From NCBI GenBank assembly GCA_015296085.1, contig DVDT01000090.1, positions 1-64,000 of the forward strand: a stretch of 64,000 nucleotides of DNA, written 5' to 3'. Positions 8,800-18,430 of the stretch are shown one piece after another. The notes beneath the pieces are model-generated. The model searched no databases. It was not told the DNA's origin and saw nothing but the letters and a program-made list of their open reading frames with translations. The position numbers and the translations under genes were made by a program. Source of the stretch: Trichormus sp. M33_DOE_039. Its GTDB lineage: Bacteria; Cyanobacteriota; Cyanobacteriia; Cyanobacteriales; Nostocaceae. Every line of letters starts with the position of its first letter. Within the stretch, counting starts at the first letter, position 1.

Positions 8800-11118
8800 T
8801 TATGGGCGATCGCTATTTTTTTGAGAACTAACTACAGAAAATCCCCGACGAGTAGGACGAACATTAGCTGACTCCACTTGAAAGCTTACTTGATGCCGCA
8901 TTTCCCCACTGCGTGCTTCCAAAATCCATCTACCAGGATGTAGATACCAAAACATAGAGTTAACTTGGCTATCTAGCTTTTCCCCATTCAGCCACCATTC
9001 CACAGGTGTAGATAAATTTCCTGCTAGTTTAAACTCTAATTTTTGCTGTCCTTCCCCACCGGGATATAGCAAGAACAAATCGCCATTATGGGGAGATACA
9101 ATCCTTAAATTATTGGCAACTAAACTGGATGATTGTTGTGTTGCCAACCATTCATCATATTCTGACGGTAAATGAAAATCTTGCTGAGTCTCGTAAGCAA
9201 TTTTATCTTGAGGATAAAAATATTCCTGCACCACAGAGTTACAGTTTGGTGTCGGCTTTAACCCAGAGACAGCACATATAGGCAGTTTAATTAAACCAGT
9301 GGGAGAAGAAAAAGCAGCTGGTTCTTGGCGTTCGTGTAGGTGTAACATGATGCGATTCCAGAGGGGTGCGGCACCTACAACTCCCGACACTTGGCGCATT
9401 GGTTCGCCATTGAAATTTCCTACCCAAGTCGCCACGGTGTAATCGGTAGTGAAGCCGACTGTCCAAGTATCTCGGAAGTTAGAGGAAGTACCAGTCTTAA
9501 CAGCTGTGGGGAAAGGCAAGTTTAAAACTGAGTCTACACCAAAGGCAGTTGCACGGGCATGATGATCACTGAGTATATCGGTGATGAGTTGCCATGTGGT
9601 GGGATTAGGGATTGGGGATTTGGGGATTGGAGATTTGGGAATAGTTGTTACTAACGGTGTGATTTTTCCTTGCTGGGCTATTATGCGGTAAGCTTGGGCG
9701 AGTTCCCAGAGAGAGACTTCACCACTACCGAGGGTTAAACCTAAGCCGTAATATTCTGGAGTTTGCTTGAGGTGGGTAAAGCCGAGTTGATGCAGACGTG
9801 CTAAGAAAGATGGTACGCCGATTTTTTCTAAAACTCGCACAGCTGGGATATTGAGGGAATTGGCTAAGGCTATTCGCACTCTAACAGGGCCGAGAAATTT
9901 CTGTGTGTAATCTGTGGGACTATAAAGTTTTGCACCGGGAATAGCATAATGGGTGGGAACATCTGCCAAGATGGTGTTTGGGCGAATTGCACCTTTTTCT
10001 AAAGCCAACTCATACACAAATGGCTTTAGGGTAGAACCCGGTTGACGCAAAGCCTGTACGCCATCGTTGCGTCCGAGTTTGATTTCGTTAAAGTAATCAG
10101 GTGAACCGACATAAGCTAAAACTTCCCCAGTATGGTTGTCAATTACCAACGCCGCCGCATCGTGGACATTGTTAGCGGTGAGAGTAGAAATCACTTGCTG
10201 TGCTTGCGCTTCCACAAATTGCTGTAAAGATTGATTTATAGTGGTGCGGATAGGAGAAGTGATTTCGCTGTCAGCTAACTGACTGGCTAACCAAAATAAA
10301 AAATGAGGTGCGGCGATTATTCCTCTTTTACGAGACTGGAAAACAACTTTTTCGGTGAGGGTTTTTTCAGCTGTTTGATTAGTAATATACCCATCCTGCA
10401 CCATACGGTTAAGGACATATTTTTGTCGCTGCTTAAGTCTGTTCCCATGCTGCAATGGGTCAAAGTAAGTGGGATTATTAGGAATAGCAGCGAGAAGACT
10501 GGCTTGGGCGATATTTAAATCACTGGCGGGTATGGAAAAATAAGTCCTGGCGGCGGCTTCTACACCGTAGATATTGCCTCCCATTGGGAGACGATTAATA
10601 TATGCAGCGAGGATTTCGTCTTTGTTCATCCCTGCAGCTAATCGCCAAGCTAACCAAATCTCACGAACTTTTCCTGAGAGGTTGCGGTGGGATGGTGCTA
10701 ACATTCGCGCCAATTGCATCGTAATTGTAGAAGCACCAGAAACAATTTTTTTAGTTTGGATGGCTTCTTTGATGGCGCGGGCGATCGCTTGCATATCTAA
10801 TGCACCATGATGATAGAAACTGCCATCTTCAGCAGCTAAAATTGCTTGGATAAATTGGGGTGAAACTTGCTTAAGTGGAACGACTGCGGTATGTTCTTGG
10901 TCACGGGTGAGGATTGTCCCTAATGGTAGCCCATTGCGATCGCTAAATTCCAAAGCCAATTGATTTTGGGCAATGTCGCCAGCCCGAATTGGTGCAAAAT
11001 AAGGCAATAATCGCACACATAGACACATCAACACCACAGCCAAAATCACCTGAATACTTTTATTGCGTCTTAGCTGTTGTGTAAATTTCCGCCGCCAACC
11101 TTTTACCCTATTCATCAC
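8800..11118 (-). CDS. pbpC: Penicillin-binding protein 1C, bifunctional transglycosylase/transpeptidase
   Basis: The 772-residue protein has an N-terminal membrane anchor (SIQVILAVVLMCLCVRLLPY). The GT51 glycosyltransferase domain carries the catalytic-Glu motif AAEDGSFYHHGALD (about residue 92) and GASTITMQLARML. The transpeptidase domain has SxxK in PGSTLKPFVYE (about 360), SLN in ANSLNIPAVRV, and KTGTS near 538. The C-terminal 120 residues fit the BiPBP_C domain of PBP1C. It polymerises and cross-links peptidoglycan at the inner-membrane surface. It is divergent from an A2M-like gene, the classic pbpC/yfhM partnership. Oddity: PKSPIPKSPIPNP between the catalytic motifs is coded by a short tandem repeat. 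Confidence 0.93.
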   Translation of the reverse strand: MMNRVKGWRRKFTQQLRRNKSIQVILAVVLMCLCVRLLPYFAPIRAGDIAQNQLALEFSDRNGLPLGTILTRDQEHTAVVPLKQVSPQFIQAILAAEDGSFYHHGALDMQAIARAIKEAIQTKKIVSGASTITMQLARMLAPSHRNLSGKVREIWLAWRLAAGMNKDEILAAYINRLPMGGNIYGVEAAARTYFSIPASDLNIAQASLLAAIPNNPTYFDPLQHGNRLKQRQKYVLNRMVQDGYITNQTAEKTLTEKVVFQSRKRGIIAAPHFLFWLASQLADSEITSPIRTTINQSLQQFVEAQAQQVISTLTANNVHDAAALVIDNHTGEVLAYVGSPDYFNEIKLGRNDGVQALRQPGSTLKPFVYELALEKGAIRPNTILADVPTHYAIPGAKLYSPTDYTQKFLGPVRVRIALANSLNIPAVRVLEKIGVPSFLARLHQLGFTHLKQTPEYYGLGLTLGSGEVSLWELAQAYRIIAQQGKITPLVTTIPKSPIPKSPIPNPTTWQLITDILSDHHARATAFGVDSVLNLPFPTAVKTGTSSNFRDTWTVGFTTDYTVATWVGNFNGEPMRQVSGVVGAAPLWNRIMLHLHERQEPAAFSSPTGLIKLPICAVSGLKPTPNCNSVVQEYFYPQDKIAYETQQDFHLPSEYDEWLATQQSSSLVANNLRIVSPHNGDLFLLYPGGEGQQKLEFKLAGNLSTPVEWWLNGEKLDSQVNSMFWYLHPGRWILEARSGEMRHQVSFQVESANVRPTRRGFSVVSSQKNSDRP
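9600..9650. repeat. Short tandem repeat inside pbpC
   Basis: The plus strand reads GGGATTAGGGATTGGGGATT and then further GGGGATTGG-like copies. It is in frame in pbpC and codes for the Pro/Ser-rich insertion PKSPIPKSPIPNP in the transpeptidase domain. Its sequence type matches repeats normally found between genes. Confidence 0.75.
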
Positions 11119-11362
11119 GCAATTAGCTTCACTTTCATTTCAACTAAAATAAATACACATCACATTTTCAAGTTAACGTTTTCTCACGCAATTAATTTAC
11201 AAAAATTCATCGAAACTAAATAGTTAAAAATTGTGTTCATTTCAGGAAATAATCACACAAAATTAGTTATCCATATAATGTAGCTACTCCATAATCCAAT
11301 CTCTCACTCTCTGCGCCTTTGCGTGAGATAAATTCCTATTCTAAATCACATATAAACTAAGC
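11119..11362. promoter_or_regulatory. Divergent promoter region between pbpC and the A2M-like gene
   Basis: This 244-base AT-rich gap separates the two divergent starts, so both promoters must lie here or close by. I see no ORF and no confident operator. A shared regulator is possible but not shown. Confidence 0.5.
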
Positions 11363-14300
11363 ATGATTATTAAAACTTTCATGCGATTCCTACTTTTCTG
11401 CACAATGATATTAGGAATTGCAGCGTGTAATTTTATTGGCATATCAAAACAAGAACCACTCCCAACCGTTGCTGCACTTACCCCACCTAAATTACCAGAT
11501 TGGATTGAACAAATCAGCCCCATCGGTAACGCTGAACCTCTCAACCAAATTCGCATCCGTTTCAAAGAAGCATTGATTCCGGTCGAACAACTAGACAGTC
11601 CCGCACAACAAAACTTATTACAAAAGTTCGCACTTTGGCCGCCCTTACCCGGACAATTCCGCTTTTTGACACCCCGCATGGTAGGCTTTCAAGCAGAACA
11701 AGCTTTACCCCAAGCCACGAGATTACAAGTTACTCTAAAAGCAGGTTTAGCAGACTTAAAAAATCATCGTCTAGACAAAGATTTAGCTTGGACTTTTAAC
11801 ACCAACCCCATTGACTTAACTAATTTACCAGGTGTAAATCCTGTAGAGCAAGCAGAAATTCAGCCGGTGAATTTACAGCCAAAGCTACAATTTACCTCCA
11901 ATACAGAACTTAACTTAGCTTCTGTGCAAGAACATCTCCGATTAGTTCCTGAAGGTAAAAGCACAGAAATTAATTTCAAATTAGCTTTGACCAAAGAAGA
12001 AGCAACAAAAACAGAAGAACCTTCGGAAAAATTCGACCCTTCAACACGCAATTGGGTTTATGATTTATTTCCCCAACAAAATTTAGATAAAGCTACTAAT
12101 TATCGTCTGGTATTTTCTCCAGGTATCTTACCTGCAACTGGGAATTTAGCTACCGAGAAAGAGTTCGTCAGTAAACTAGCTACTTACTCACCTTTAGCAT
12201 TTAAACAAATTAACTTTTACGGACAACCAGATGCAAGCGGTACTTATGGCAGATTTGTCAAAGGTAGTCCTCAGCTAGAATTTAATAATATATTAGTTGC
12301 CGATTCAGCTAGAGAAAATATTAAAATTGATCCAGCACCGCGAGACATTTCTAGGCTGCTGCAAATTGGTGATGAAGATAGATTTGTCACTATTAACCCC
12401 TACGCTTTAAATGCGGCTACTAATTACACAATCACTATTGGGAAAGATTTAAAAGATAAGTTTGGTCAAACCTTGGGTAAACCTGTCACCCTTAAATACA
12501 ATACTGGTGATTTAGCTGGAGATATTTGGACTCCTTCAGATTTACATATTTTCCCATCCGGGCAGAATTTACAACTCAATATTAGTACTGTTAATTTACC
12601 AGAATCACAATATAAAGCTGCTTATCGGGTAGTGCAACCTATAGATTTGATTTACGCCAGAGGTGCATATCCCCAAGGGAATGATAATGATTTATTACCC
12701 AAACCTAGTGAGTGGCAGAGTTTTAAAATTACAGGTAAGAATAATCAACAAATTGACATAACTGTACCATTACGAGAAAAACTTGGTGCTGCTACAGGAA
12801 TGTTAGCCTATGGGGTGCAGGCACGCACGAATAAATATCAAGAGAATGGTAAAGAACTGTGGCGAGAACCAACGACTTATGGCTTAGTACAGTTAACAAA
12901 TTTAGGTGTATTTAGTCAATGGTTTCCTGAATCTGCTTTCATTCGCGTTAATCATCTCAGTGATGGTTCACCAGTGAAAGCTGCACCTATTGAAATTTAC
13001 CGATTAAAATTAGATACCAAATATCGTGATCCGGTTCAAGCTTGTGCTACAGGTAAAACAGATAATGATGGGAATTTAAGGCTGCAAATTCAAGATTTAC
13101 AGTCGTGTTATATAACTAATAAAGAGTTTATCAAATCACCAGAATTATTAGTAATTGCTCGTGAAAATCAAGATTGGGCATTTGCCAAAACAGAAGAATA
13201 TAGCGGTGTTTATGGTTACGGCATTGATGCAGGTTGGACAGATAATAAACCAGTCTCCCGCGGCGTAATCTTCTCAGATAGACAGTTATATCAACCAGGA
13301 GAAAAAGCTGCTTTTACTAGTTTTAGTCACTATTTAGCAAATGGTATTCTTCGGCAAGATCAAAACTCTATTTATGAATTGAGTTTACTTAATCCTGATG
13401 GACAGAAGACAGATTTAGGGACAAAAACCACAAATGAGTTCGGGACATTTTCTCTGGAATTACCAATAAAAAATACCCAAAAGCTAGGTTATTATACCAT
13501 CCAAGCCAAGGGTAAAGATGGTAGAGAAATTTCTGGTGAGTTCCGAGTAGCTGAATTTAAACCACCGAATTTTAAAGTCGAACTCAATTTAGATAAAGAA
13601 TTTGCCTTAGTTGGTGAGGAAGTGGAAGCGAAAGCAGCAAGTAATTATTTATTTGGTGCGCCTGTAGAGGGAGGCGAAGCTAAATACTTTATCACTCGTC
13701 GCCAGGAGAATTTTACACCTAAAAAATGGGAAGCATTTAGCTTTGGTAGACAATGGTTTTGGCCTGAAGAAAGTCCATCTGTACCGAGTGATGTGTTACA
13801 GACTAACACCAAATTAGATGCTCAAGGTAACACCTTTCAAACTGTGACGGTGGCGAAAGATTTACCTTATCCTATGACTTACAGTGTGGATGTGCAAGTC
13901 GCAGATGTTTCTAATTTATCTGTGGCTAGTTCTAAATCATTTACAGCTTTACCCGGTAATCGTCTGATAGGTTTAAAAACTAATTTTATTGCCAATGCTG
14001 GTAAAGCTTTTCCGGTGGAAATAATTGTGACTGAACCTACAGGAAAAGCAATTACCAATCAACGAGTGCGCGTAGAATTACAACAGATGAAATATAGTAG
14101 TGTGACGCAAGTAGTAGAAGGTAGTAGCACAGCTAAAAATCAAGTTGAATATAAAACAGTCGCACAATCTGAAATTACATCTTCTGAAAGTTCCCAAATT
14201 GTCAATTTAACACCACCCGAATCAGGTTCATACCGTATTCGAGCTAACTTTAGTGATGCTAAAGAAGAATTGACAGCCACAGATAGCCAAATTTGGGTGA

Positions 14301-17086
14301 CAGGAGAAAACCTAGTTTACTGGGGTGATGATGAGGAGAATCGCTTAGAAGTTAAGCTAGATAAAAAGGAATATAAACCGGGTGAAATTGCTACTGCTTT
14401 AATTCAATCTCCCTACTCAGATGCAGAGTTATATTTTGCTGTCATTAAAGATAAACCTTTGTATCAACAACTAACTAAAACTAAGGGAGGCGCACCCCAA
14501 ATTCAGTTCCAGGTTACACCAGAAATGTTACCTAATGCAGCAGTAGAAGCTGTATTAGTGAGACAAGGCGCACCTATTAATCAAGTAGAACCAGGAAGTT
14601 TAGATAAGTTAGTCAAAATTGGATTTACGCCTTTCAAAGTCAACTTGCAAGATAAATATTTAAAAGTGCAAGTCACACCATTACAAGCATCGCTAGAACC
14701 TGGTGCGGAGTCAACAATACAACTCGAACTGAAAGATAATCAAAATAATCCCACCCAAGGACAATTAACTGTCATGGTGGTAAATGAAGCAGTGTTACAA
14801 CTGTCTGGTTATCGTCTGCCAAATTTGGTAGATACAGTCTATGCTGAACAGCCGATATCTACCCGTTTCAGTGATAATCGCCCTGATGTGGTGATACAAC
14901 CCCAAGATATAGCACAACCTAAAGGTTGGGGTTACAGCGGCGGTTTATCCACAGGTATCGCTAATACTCGCGTCCGCACAGATTTTCAACCTTTAGCTTA
15001 CTATAACGCTGCCGTTCTCACCGACGCTAATGGTAAAGCGCAAATCACCTTTAAATTACCGGATGACTTAACTACATGGCGGGTGATGGTTGTTGCTACT
15101 GATGGAAATCTCCGGTTTGGGAATGGTGACGCGACTTTTATCACTACCAAACCACTGCTAACTAATGCCATCTTGCCACAGTTTGTCCGTCCAGGCGATC
15201 GCATCCTAGCTGGTTTATCCGTTACCAATAACACCGGGACTTCAGGAAACTTAACAATTAATGGTGAACTCAATGGAACAGTCAAGTTTGCTGAGAAAAA
15301 CCCTAACTCCACCAACTTACAAACCAAAACCGAGTCAGCAACTCAAGCTTATCGCTTCCCAATGGTGGCGCAAAACGTCGGTGTAGCACAAGTCCGCTTT
15401 ACTACCCAGCTAAATAATACAGCCGCCGATGCCTTTGCTGTGCCGTTAGAAGTCAAGCCGTTAGAAGTTACAGAACAAGTCGTGGAAACCGGGGTGACAG
15501 ATAAGCAAGTCAAAATTCCTCTCCATGTTGATAAAAACGTCTTCCCCAATGCTGGCGGTTTAGATATTCAACTGGCGAGTACGTTAATACCAGAAATCAA
15601 AGCACCAGCCAAACAAGTGTTAACAGATAATGATTTACCTTTCGCTGAACCTGCGGCGAGTCAGTTAATGATTGCGGCTAACTTACAAACTTTGACGCAA
15701 AAATATAGTCAAACTTTTGCAGAATTCAATCCTCAGCAACAGGCGAATCAAGCAATTACTCAATTAGAAAAACTGCAAATAGCCGATGGTGGTTTTGCAG
15801 CCTTCCCAGGACAAGAAAAATCTGATCCTTGGGTGTCGGCTTACGCTGCTGAATCTTTAAGCCAAGCCAAGGAAGTATTTCCCAATGCGGTAGATACTAC
15901 GATGTTATCTCGCCTCAAGAATTACTTACAAAAAGTCTTGGCGAACCCTGGACAATATGACTACTGTAAACAACAGTTATGTAAAACTCAACTCCAACTC
16001 AATGCTTTAATTGCTTTAGCGGAAGTTGGCGAAAAACGCAATAGCTTTTTAAATGATATTTATCAACAGCATAATAACTTTGATTTAGTTACTCAAATCA
16101 AATTAGCAAGGTATTTATCCCAATTTCCTGAATGGCAAGATGAATCACAACAAATGTTCAACCAGTTGCAAGAAAATATCTCCGAAACTGGAAGGACATC
16201 TGTGATTAGCTTACCCAATAGTTGGGGATGGATGAGTTCAAATACCACAGCACAAGCACAGGCTTTAAGATTATTTATCGCCAAACAAAGTAAACCCGAA
16301 GTCATCGATAAATTATTTCAAAGTCTGTTAGCACAACGCAGAAACGGCACATGGCAAACTGACTATAATAATGCTCAAGCCTTAACAGCATTAGTAGAAT
16401 ATAGCCAACTTCAATCAATACCACCCAACTTTTTAGCTACAGTCCAATTAGCTGGTAAAAAAATCGGAGAAACCCGCTTTAATGGTTATCAAAATTCTAG
16501 CTTACAGCTAAATGTTGTAATGGATAAATTACCTCGTGGCCGTCATGATTTAACCTTGCAAAAATCTGGTAACGGGAAGTTACATTATTTAGTCGCTTAT
16601 AATTACCTATTACCAGGAAACCAACCGGGGAGATTTAATGGTTTGCGTGTGACAAAAGCTATTAGCAAAGTTGGAGAAAGAACACCTTTGCAAAAAACTG
16701 GTATTTACGCTTTGGATAAACCATTAAATGTAGAAAGTGGACAGGTGTTTGATATCGGTTTAGAAATTATTAGCGATCGCCCCGTAGATCATATAGTAAT
16801 TAAAGACCCCTTACCAGCAGGATTAGAAGCAGTAGATCAGAGTTTCCAAACTGCGACAACCGCATTACAAGCACAGGCTGATAGTTGGCAACTTGGTTAT
16901 AGAGATATCTACCGCGATCGCATTATCGCCTACGCCGACCACCTCGAACCAGGAGTTTATAGCCTGCACTACCTAGTCCGTTCTGTAACTCCCGGTACAT
17001 TCCTCTGGCCTGGCGCGGAAGTTCATTTACAATACGCACCAGAAGAATTTGGACGTTCAGCTAGTTCTACGCTGCAAATTGAATGA
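11363..17086 (+). CDS. Alpha-2-macroglobulin-like lipoprotein (YfhM type)
   Basis: The 1907-residue protein starts with a lipoprotein signal ending in the lipobox IAAC (Cys22), so it should be lipid-anchored in the periplasm. The order is Ig-like/MG domains, a central segment typical of bacterial A2M (RQLYQPGEKAAFTSFSHYL, about 640), an A2M domain with TDANGKAQITFKLPDDLTTW (about 1220), and a terpenoid-cyclase-like helical region. Family members trap proteases after cleavage and usually carry a CxEQ thioester. Here the matching site reads DLPFAEPAASQL (about 1424-1435), so the thioester is absent. Its partner is divergent pbpC, which fits a role in protecting the envelope when the wall is damaged. 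Confidence 0.92.
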   Translation: MIIKTFMRFLLFCTMILGIAACNFIGISKQEPLPTVAALTPPKLPDWIEQISPIGNAEPLNQIRIRFKEALIPVEQLDSPAQQNLLQKFALWPPLPGQFRFLTPRMVGFQAEQALPQATRLQVTLKAGLADLKNHRLDKDLAWTFNTNPIDLTNLPGVNPVEQAEIQPVNLQPKLQFTSNTELNLASVQEHLRLVPEGKSTEINFKLALTKEEATKTEEPSEKFDPSTRNWVYDLFPQQNLDKATNYRLVFSPGILPATGNLATEKEFVSKLATYSPLAFKQINFYGQPDASGTYGRFVKGSPQLEFNNILVADSARENIKIDPAPRDISRLLQIGDEDRFVTINPYALNAATNYTITIGKDLKDKFGQTLGKPVTLKYNTGDLAGDIWTPSDLHIFPSGQNLQLNISTVNLPESQYKAAYRVVQPIDLIYARGAYPQGNDNDLLPKPSEWQSFKITGKNNQQIDITVPLREKLGAATGMLAYGVQARTNKYQENGKELWREPTTYGLVQLTNLGVFSQWFPESAFIRVNHLSDGSPVKAAPIEIYRLKLDTKYRDPVQACATGKTDNDGNLRLQIQDLQSCYITNKEFIKSPELLVIARENQDWAFAKTEEYSGVYGYGIDAGWTDNKPVSRGVIFSDRQLYQPGEKAAFTSFSHYLANGILRQDQNSIYELSLLNPDGQKTDLGTKTTNEFGTFSLELPIKNTQKLGYYTIQAKGKDGREISGEFRVAEFKPPNFKVELNLDKEFALVGEEVEAKAASNYLFGAPVEGGEAKYFITRRQENFTPKKWEAFSFGRQWFWPEESPSVPSDVLQTNTKLDAQGNTFQTVTVAKDLPYPMTYSVDVQVADVSNLSVASSKSFTALPGNRLIGLKTNFIANAGKAFPVEIIVTEPTGKAITNQRVRVELQQMKYSSVTQVVEGSSTAKNQVEYKTVAQSEITSSESSQIVNLTPPESGSYRIRANFSDAKEELTATDSQIWVTGENLVYWGDDEENRLEVKLDKKEYKPGEIATALIQSPYSDAELYFAVIKDKPLYQQLTKTKGGAPQIQFQVTPEMLPNAAVEAVLVRQGAPINQVEPGSLDKLVKIGFTPFKVNLQDKYLKVQVTPLQASLEPGAESTIQLELKDNQNNPTQGQLTVMVVNEAVLQLSGYRLPNLVDTVYAEQPISTRFSDNRPDVVIQPQDIAQPKGWGYSGGLSTGIANTRVRTDFQPLAYYNAAVLTDANGKAQITFKLPDDLTTWRVMVVATDGNLRFGNGDATFITTKPLLTNAILPQFVRPGDRILAGLSVTNNTGTSGNLTINGELNGTVKFAEKNPNSTNLQTKTESATQAYRFPMVAQNVGVAQVRFTTQLNNTAADAFAVPLEVKPLEVTEQVVETGVTDKQVKIPLHVDKNVFPNAGGLDIQLASTLIPEIKAPAKQVLTDNDLPFAEPAASQLMIAANLQTLTQKYSQTFAEFNPQQQANQAITQLEKLQIADGGFAAFPGQEKSDPWVSAYAAESLSQAKEVFPNAVDTTMLSRLKNYLQKVLANPGQYDYCKQQLCKTQLQLNALIALAEVGEKRNSFLNDIYQQHNNFDLVTQIKLARYLSQFPEWQDESQQMFNQLQENISETGRTSVISLPNSWGWMSSNTTAQAQALRLFIAKQSKPEVIDKLFQSLLAQRRNGTWQTDYNNAQALTALVEYSQLQSIPPNFLATVQLAGKKIGETRFNGYQNSSLQLNVVMDKLPRGRHDLTLQKSGNGKLHYLVAYNYLLPGNQPGRFNGLRVTKAISKVGERTPLQKTGIYALDKPLNVESGQVFDIGLEIISDRPVDHIVIKDPLPAGLEAVDQSFQTATTALQAQADSWQLGYRDIYRDRIIAYADHLEPGVYSLHYLVRSVTPGTFLWPGAEVHLQYAPEEFGRSASSTLQIE

Positions 17087-17196
17087 CAGGAAAACAATAT
17101 GTGTGATTAATTCTGTTTTGGTGCTTATGCTTTACTTAAATTTCCGTAGCCACGAAACCGTGTCAAAGTTAAAAATGAAGATTTTGGGAGTTTACA

Positions 17197-17571
17197 GTGG
17201 CTCGAAAACGATTAATTATCGAGATGGGAATGGGTGTAGATCAACATGGACAAGAGTCTACAGTCGCAGCAGCTAGAGCCGTTCGCAATGCGATCGCACA
17301 TAATGCTTTACTGGGAGTATGGGAAGTTGCGGGATTAAATGACCCAAATGAGATGATTGTCGAAGTCCAGGTAGCAGTACCCTATCCCGAACAAGTCAGA
17401 GAAGCCGAAGTATTAGCTGTATTACCCTTCGGACGCAAAAGCCTGACTGTAGAATCAGGCGGTATGGTGGTGCAAGGACGCGCTATTGCTTCCCTAAATG
17501 ACAAAAATGACGAAATGTTAGTGGCGATCGCTGCTGTGACCGTTTTAATAGAAACTGAAGAAAAGTCATAA
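17197..17571 (+). CDS. Lin0512 family protein
   Basis: The GTG start gives MARKRLIIEMGMGVDQHGQE, a signature of the Lin0512 family, with GGMVVQGRAIASLNDKNDEM near the C-terminus. The 124-residue length is normal. The protein looks soluble, a small alpha/beta fold of unknown activity. The next gene starts 33 bases after its stop, so the two may be co-transcribed. Confidence 0.8.
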   Translation: MARKRLIIEMGMGVDQHGQESTVAAARAVRNAIAHNALLGVWEVAGLNDPNEMIVEVQVAVPYPEQVREAEVLAVLPFGRKSLTVESGGMVVQGRAIASLNDKNDEMLVAIAAVTVLIETEEKS

Positions 17572-17604
17572 GTGCTGTTAGCTCAATCACCACCAAACAG
17601 AATC

Positions 17605-17991
17605 ATGTCCAACGAAGCTATAGAAAAAGTTATTGCTGCTTACTTTAGCAACATAGCAGCCATGAACCCAGAGGGTTGGGTAGATAATTTTGCTGAAGAT
17701 GCGGTGAGTCACGATCCTGTTGGTGAACCACCAGCAAAAGTTCATGAGGGATACCGCGAATTTATCGGACAGTTACAAGCTGTATTTGCTCAACTAGAAC
17801 CGACAACTGAACATATCTTTATTGCTAGCAACGAAGCAGCCGTCAAATGGACAATGACAGGAGTTAGCAAAAGTGGTAAGTCAGTCAAATTTGAGGGAAT
17901 TACTATTTTTGCAGTCAACGCCGAAGGTAAAATTCAAACTACCCGCGCTTACTGGAATCCGATGCAAATGATCGCACAATTGCGCTCTTAA
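17605..17991 (+). CDS. SnoaL-like / NTF2-family protein
   Basis: I chose the ATG that gives MSNEAIEKVIAAYFSNIAAM. An in-frame GTG right at the previous stop would add 11 residues. The 128-residue product shows the cone-shaped NTF2/SnoaL pattern: N-terminal helices, then WVDNFAEDAVSHDPVGEPP, then paired strands ending in IQTTRAYWNPMQMI. Family members are isomerases, cyclases or ligand-binding proteins. The substrate cannot be assigned. A strong palindrome ends the unit. Confidence 0.75.
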   Translation: MSNEAIEKVIAAYFSNIAAMNPEGWVDNFAEDAVSHDPVGEPPAKVHEGYREFIGQLQAVFAQLEPTTEHIFIASNEAAVKWTMTGVSKSGKSVKFEGITIFAVNAEGKIQTTRAYWNPMQMIAQLRS

Positions 17992-17993
17992 TT

Positions 17994-18029
17994 ATTTGTA
18001 CAGACGCAAAATATCGCGTCTGTACAAAT
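17994..18029 (+). terminator. Palindromic hairpin after the SnoaL-like gene
   Basis: ATTTGTACAGACGC and GCGTCTGTACAAAT form a perfect 14-bp stem around an 8-base loop. It lies between the convergent SnoaL-like and 38-residue genes and could end both transcripts. The inner part resembles the palindrome at 8313-8338. Confidence 0.6.
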
Positions 18030-18031
18030 AA

Positions 18032-18148
18032 TTACAATTCGCTATTTTCTAATTCCTGTTCTTCTTCGTAAAACCAAGTTTCTGCCAACAAAGAAAAGCC
18101 GAAAAGCCAAATTAAGCAAATAACTGTTACCCAAAATATTACCATCAT
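18032..18148 (-). CDS. Small single-pass membrane protein (38 aa)
   Basis: The ORF codes for MMVIFWVTVICLIWLFGFSL followed by LAETWFYEEEQELENSEL. That is one hydrophobic helix with an acidic cytoplasmic or lumenal tail. GAGGTGATAAAT precedes the ATG, a good ribosome site, and the stop abuts a strong hairpin. These features support a real gene. Cyanobacteria carry many such one-helix proteins in photosynthetic and other membrane complexes, but I do not recognise this one. Confidence 0.55.
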   Translation of the reverse strand: MMVIFWVTVICLIWLFGFSLLAETWFYEEEQELENSEL

Positions 18149-18430
18149 ATTTATCACCTCAACCCTTTATTCTCAGCAATAAAATTCGGCTCTGAATTAA
18201 TATTTGAGGATAGCTATAGCGAAATCTTAATTTTATTGAAATTATTACATTAAATTCACCAGTCTATTAACTCAATTCATAAAAATATACTTATAAAATT
18301 ACTTTTATACTTATGTTACTGATGATTGGCGAATTCTTCATAGTCCAAATTGCTCTACAATAGAGATATTGGGAGCAAAATCTCTGGTAGTAAATTCAAC
18401 CTACAACAAACCTTCAATACTCCAGCGAAT

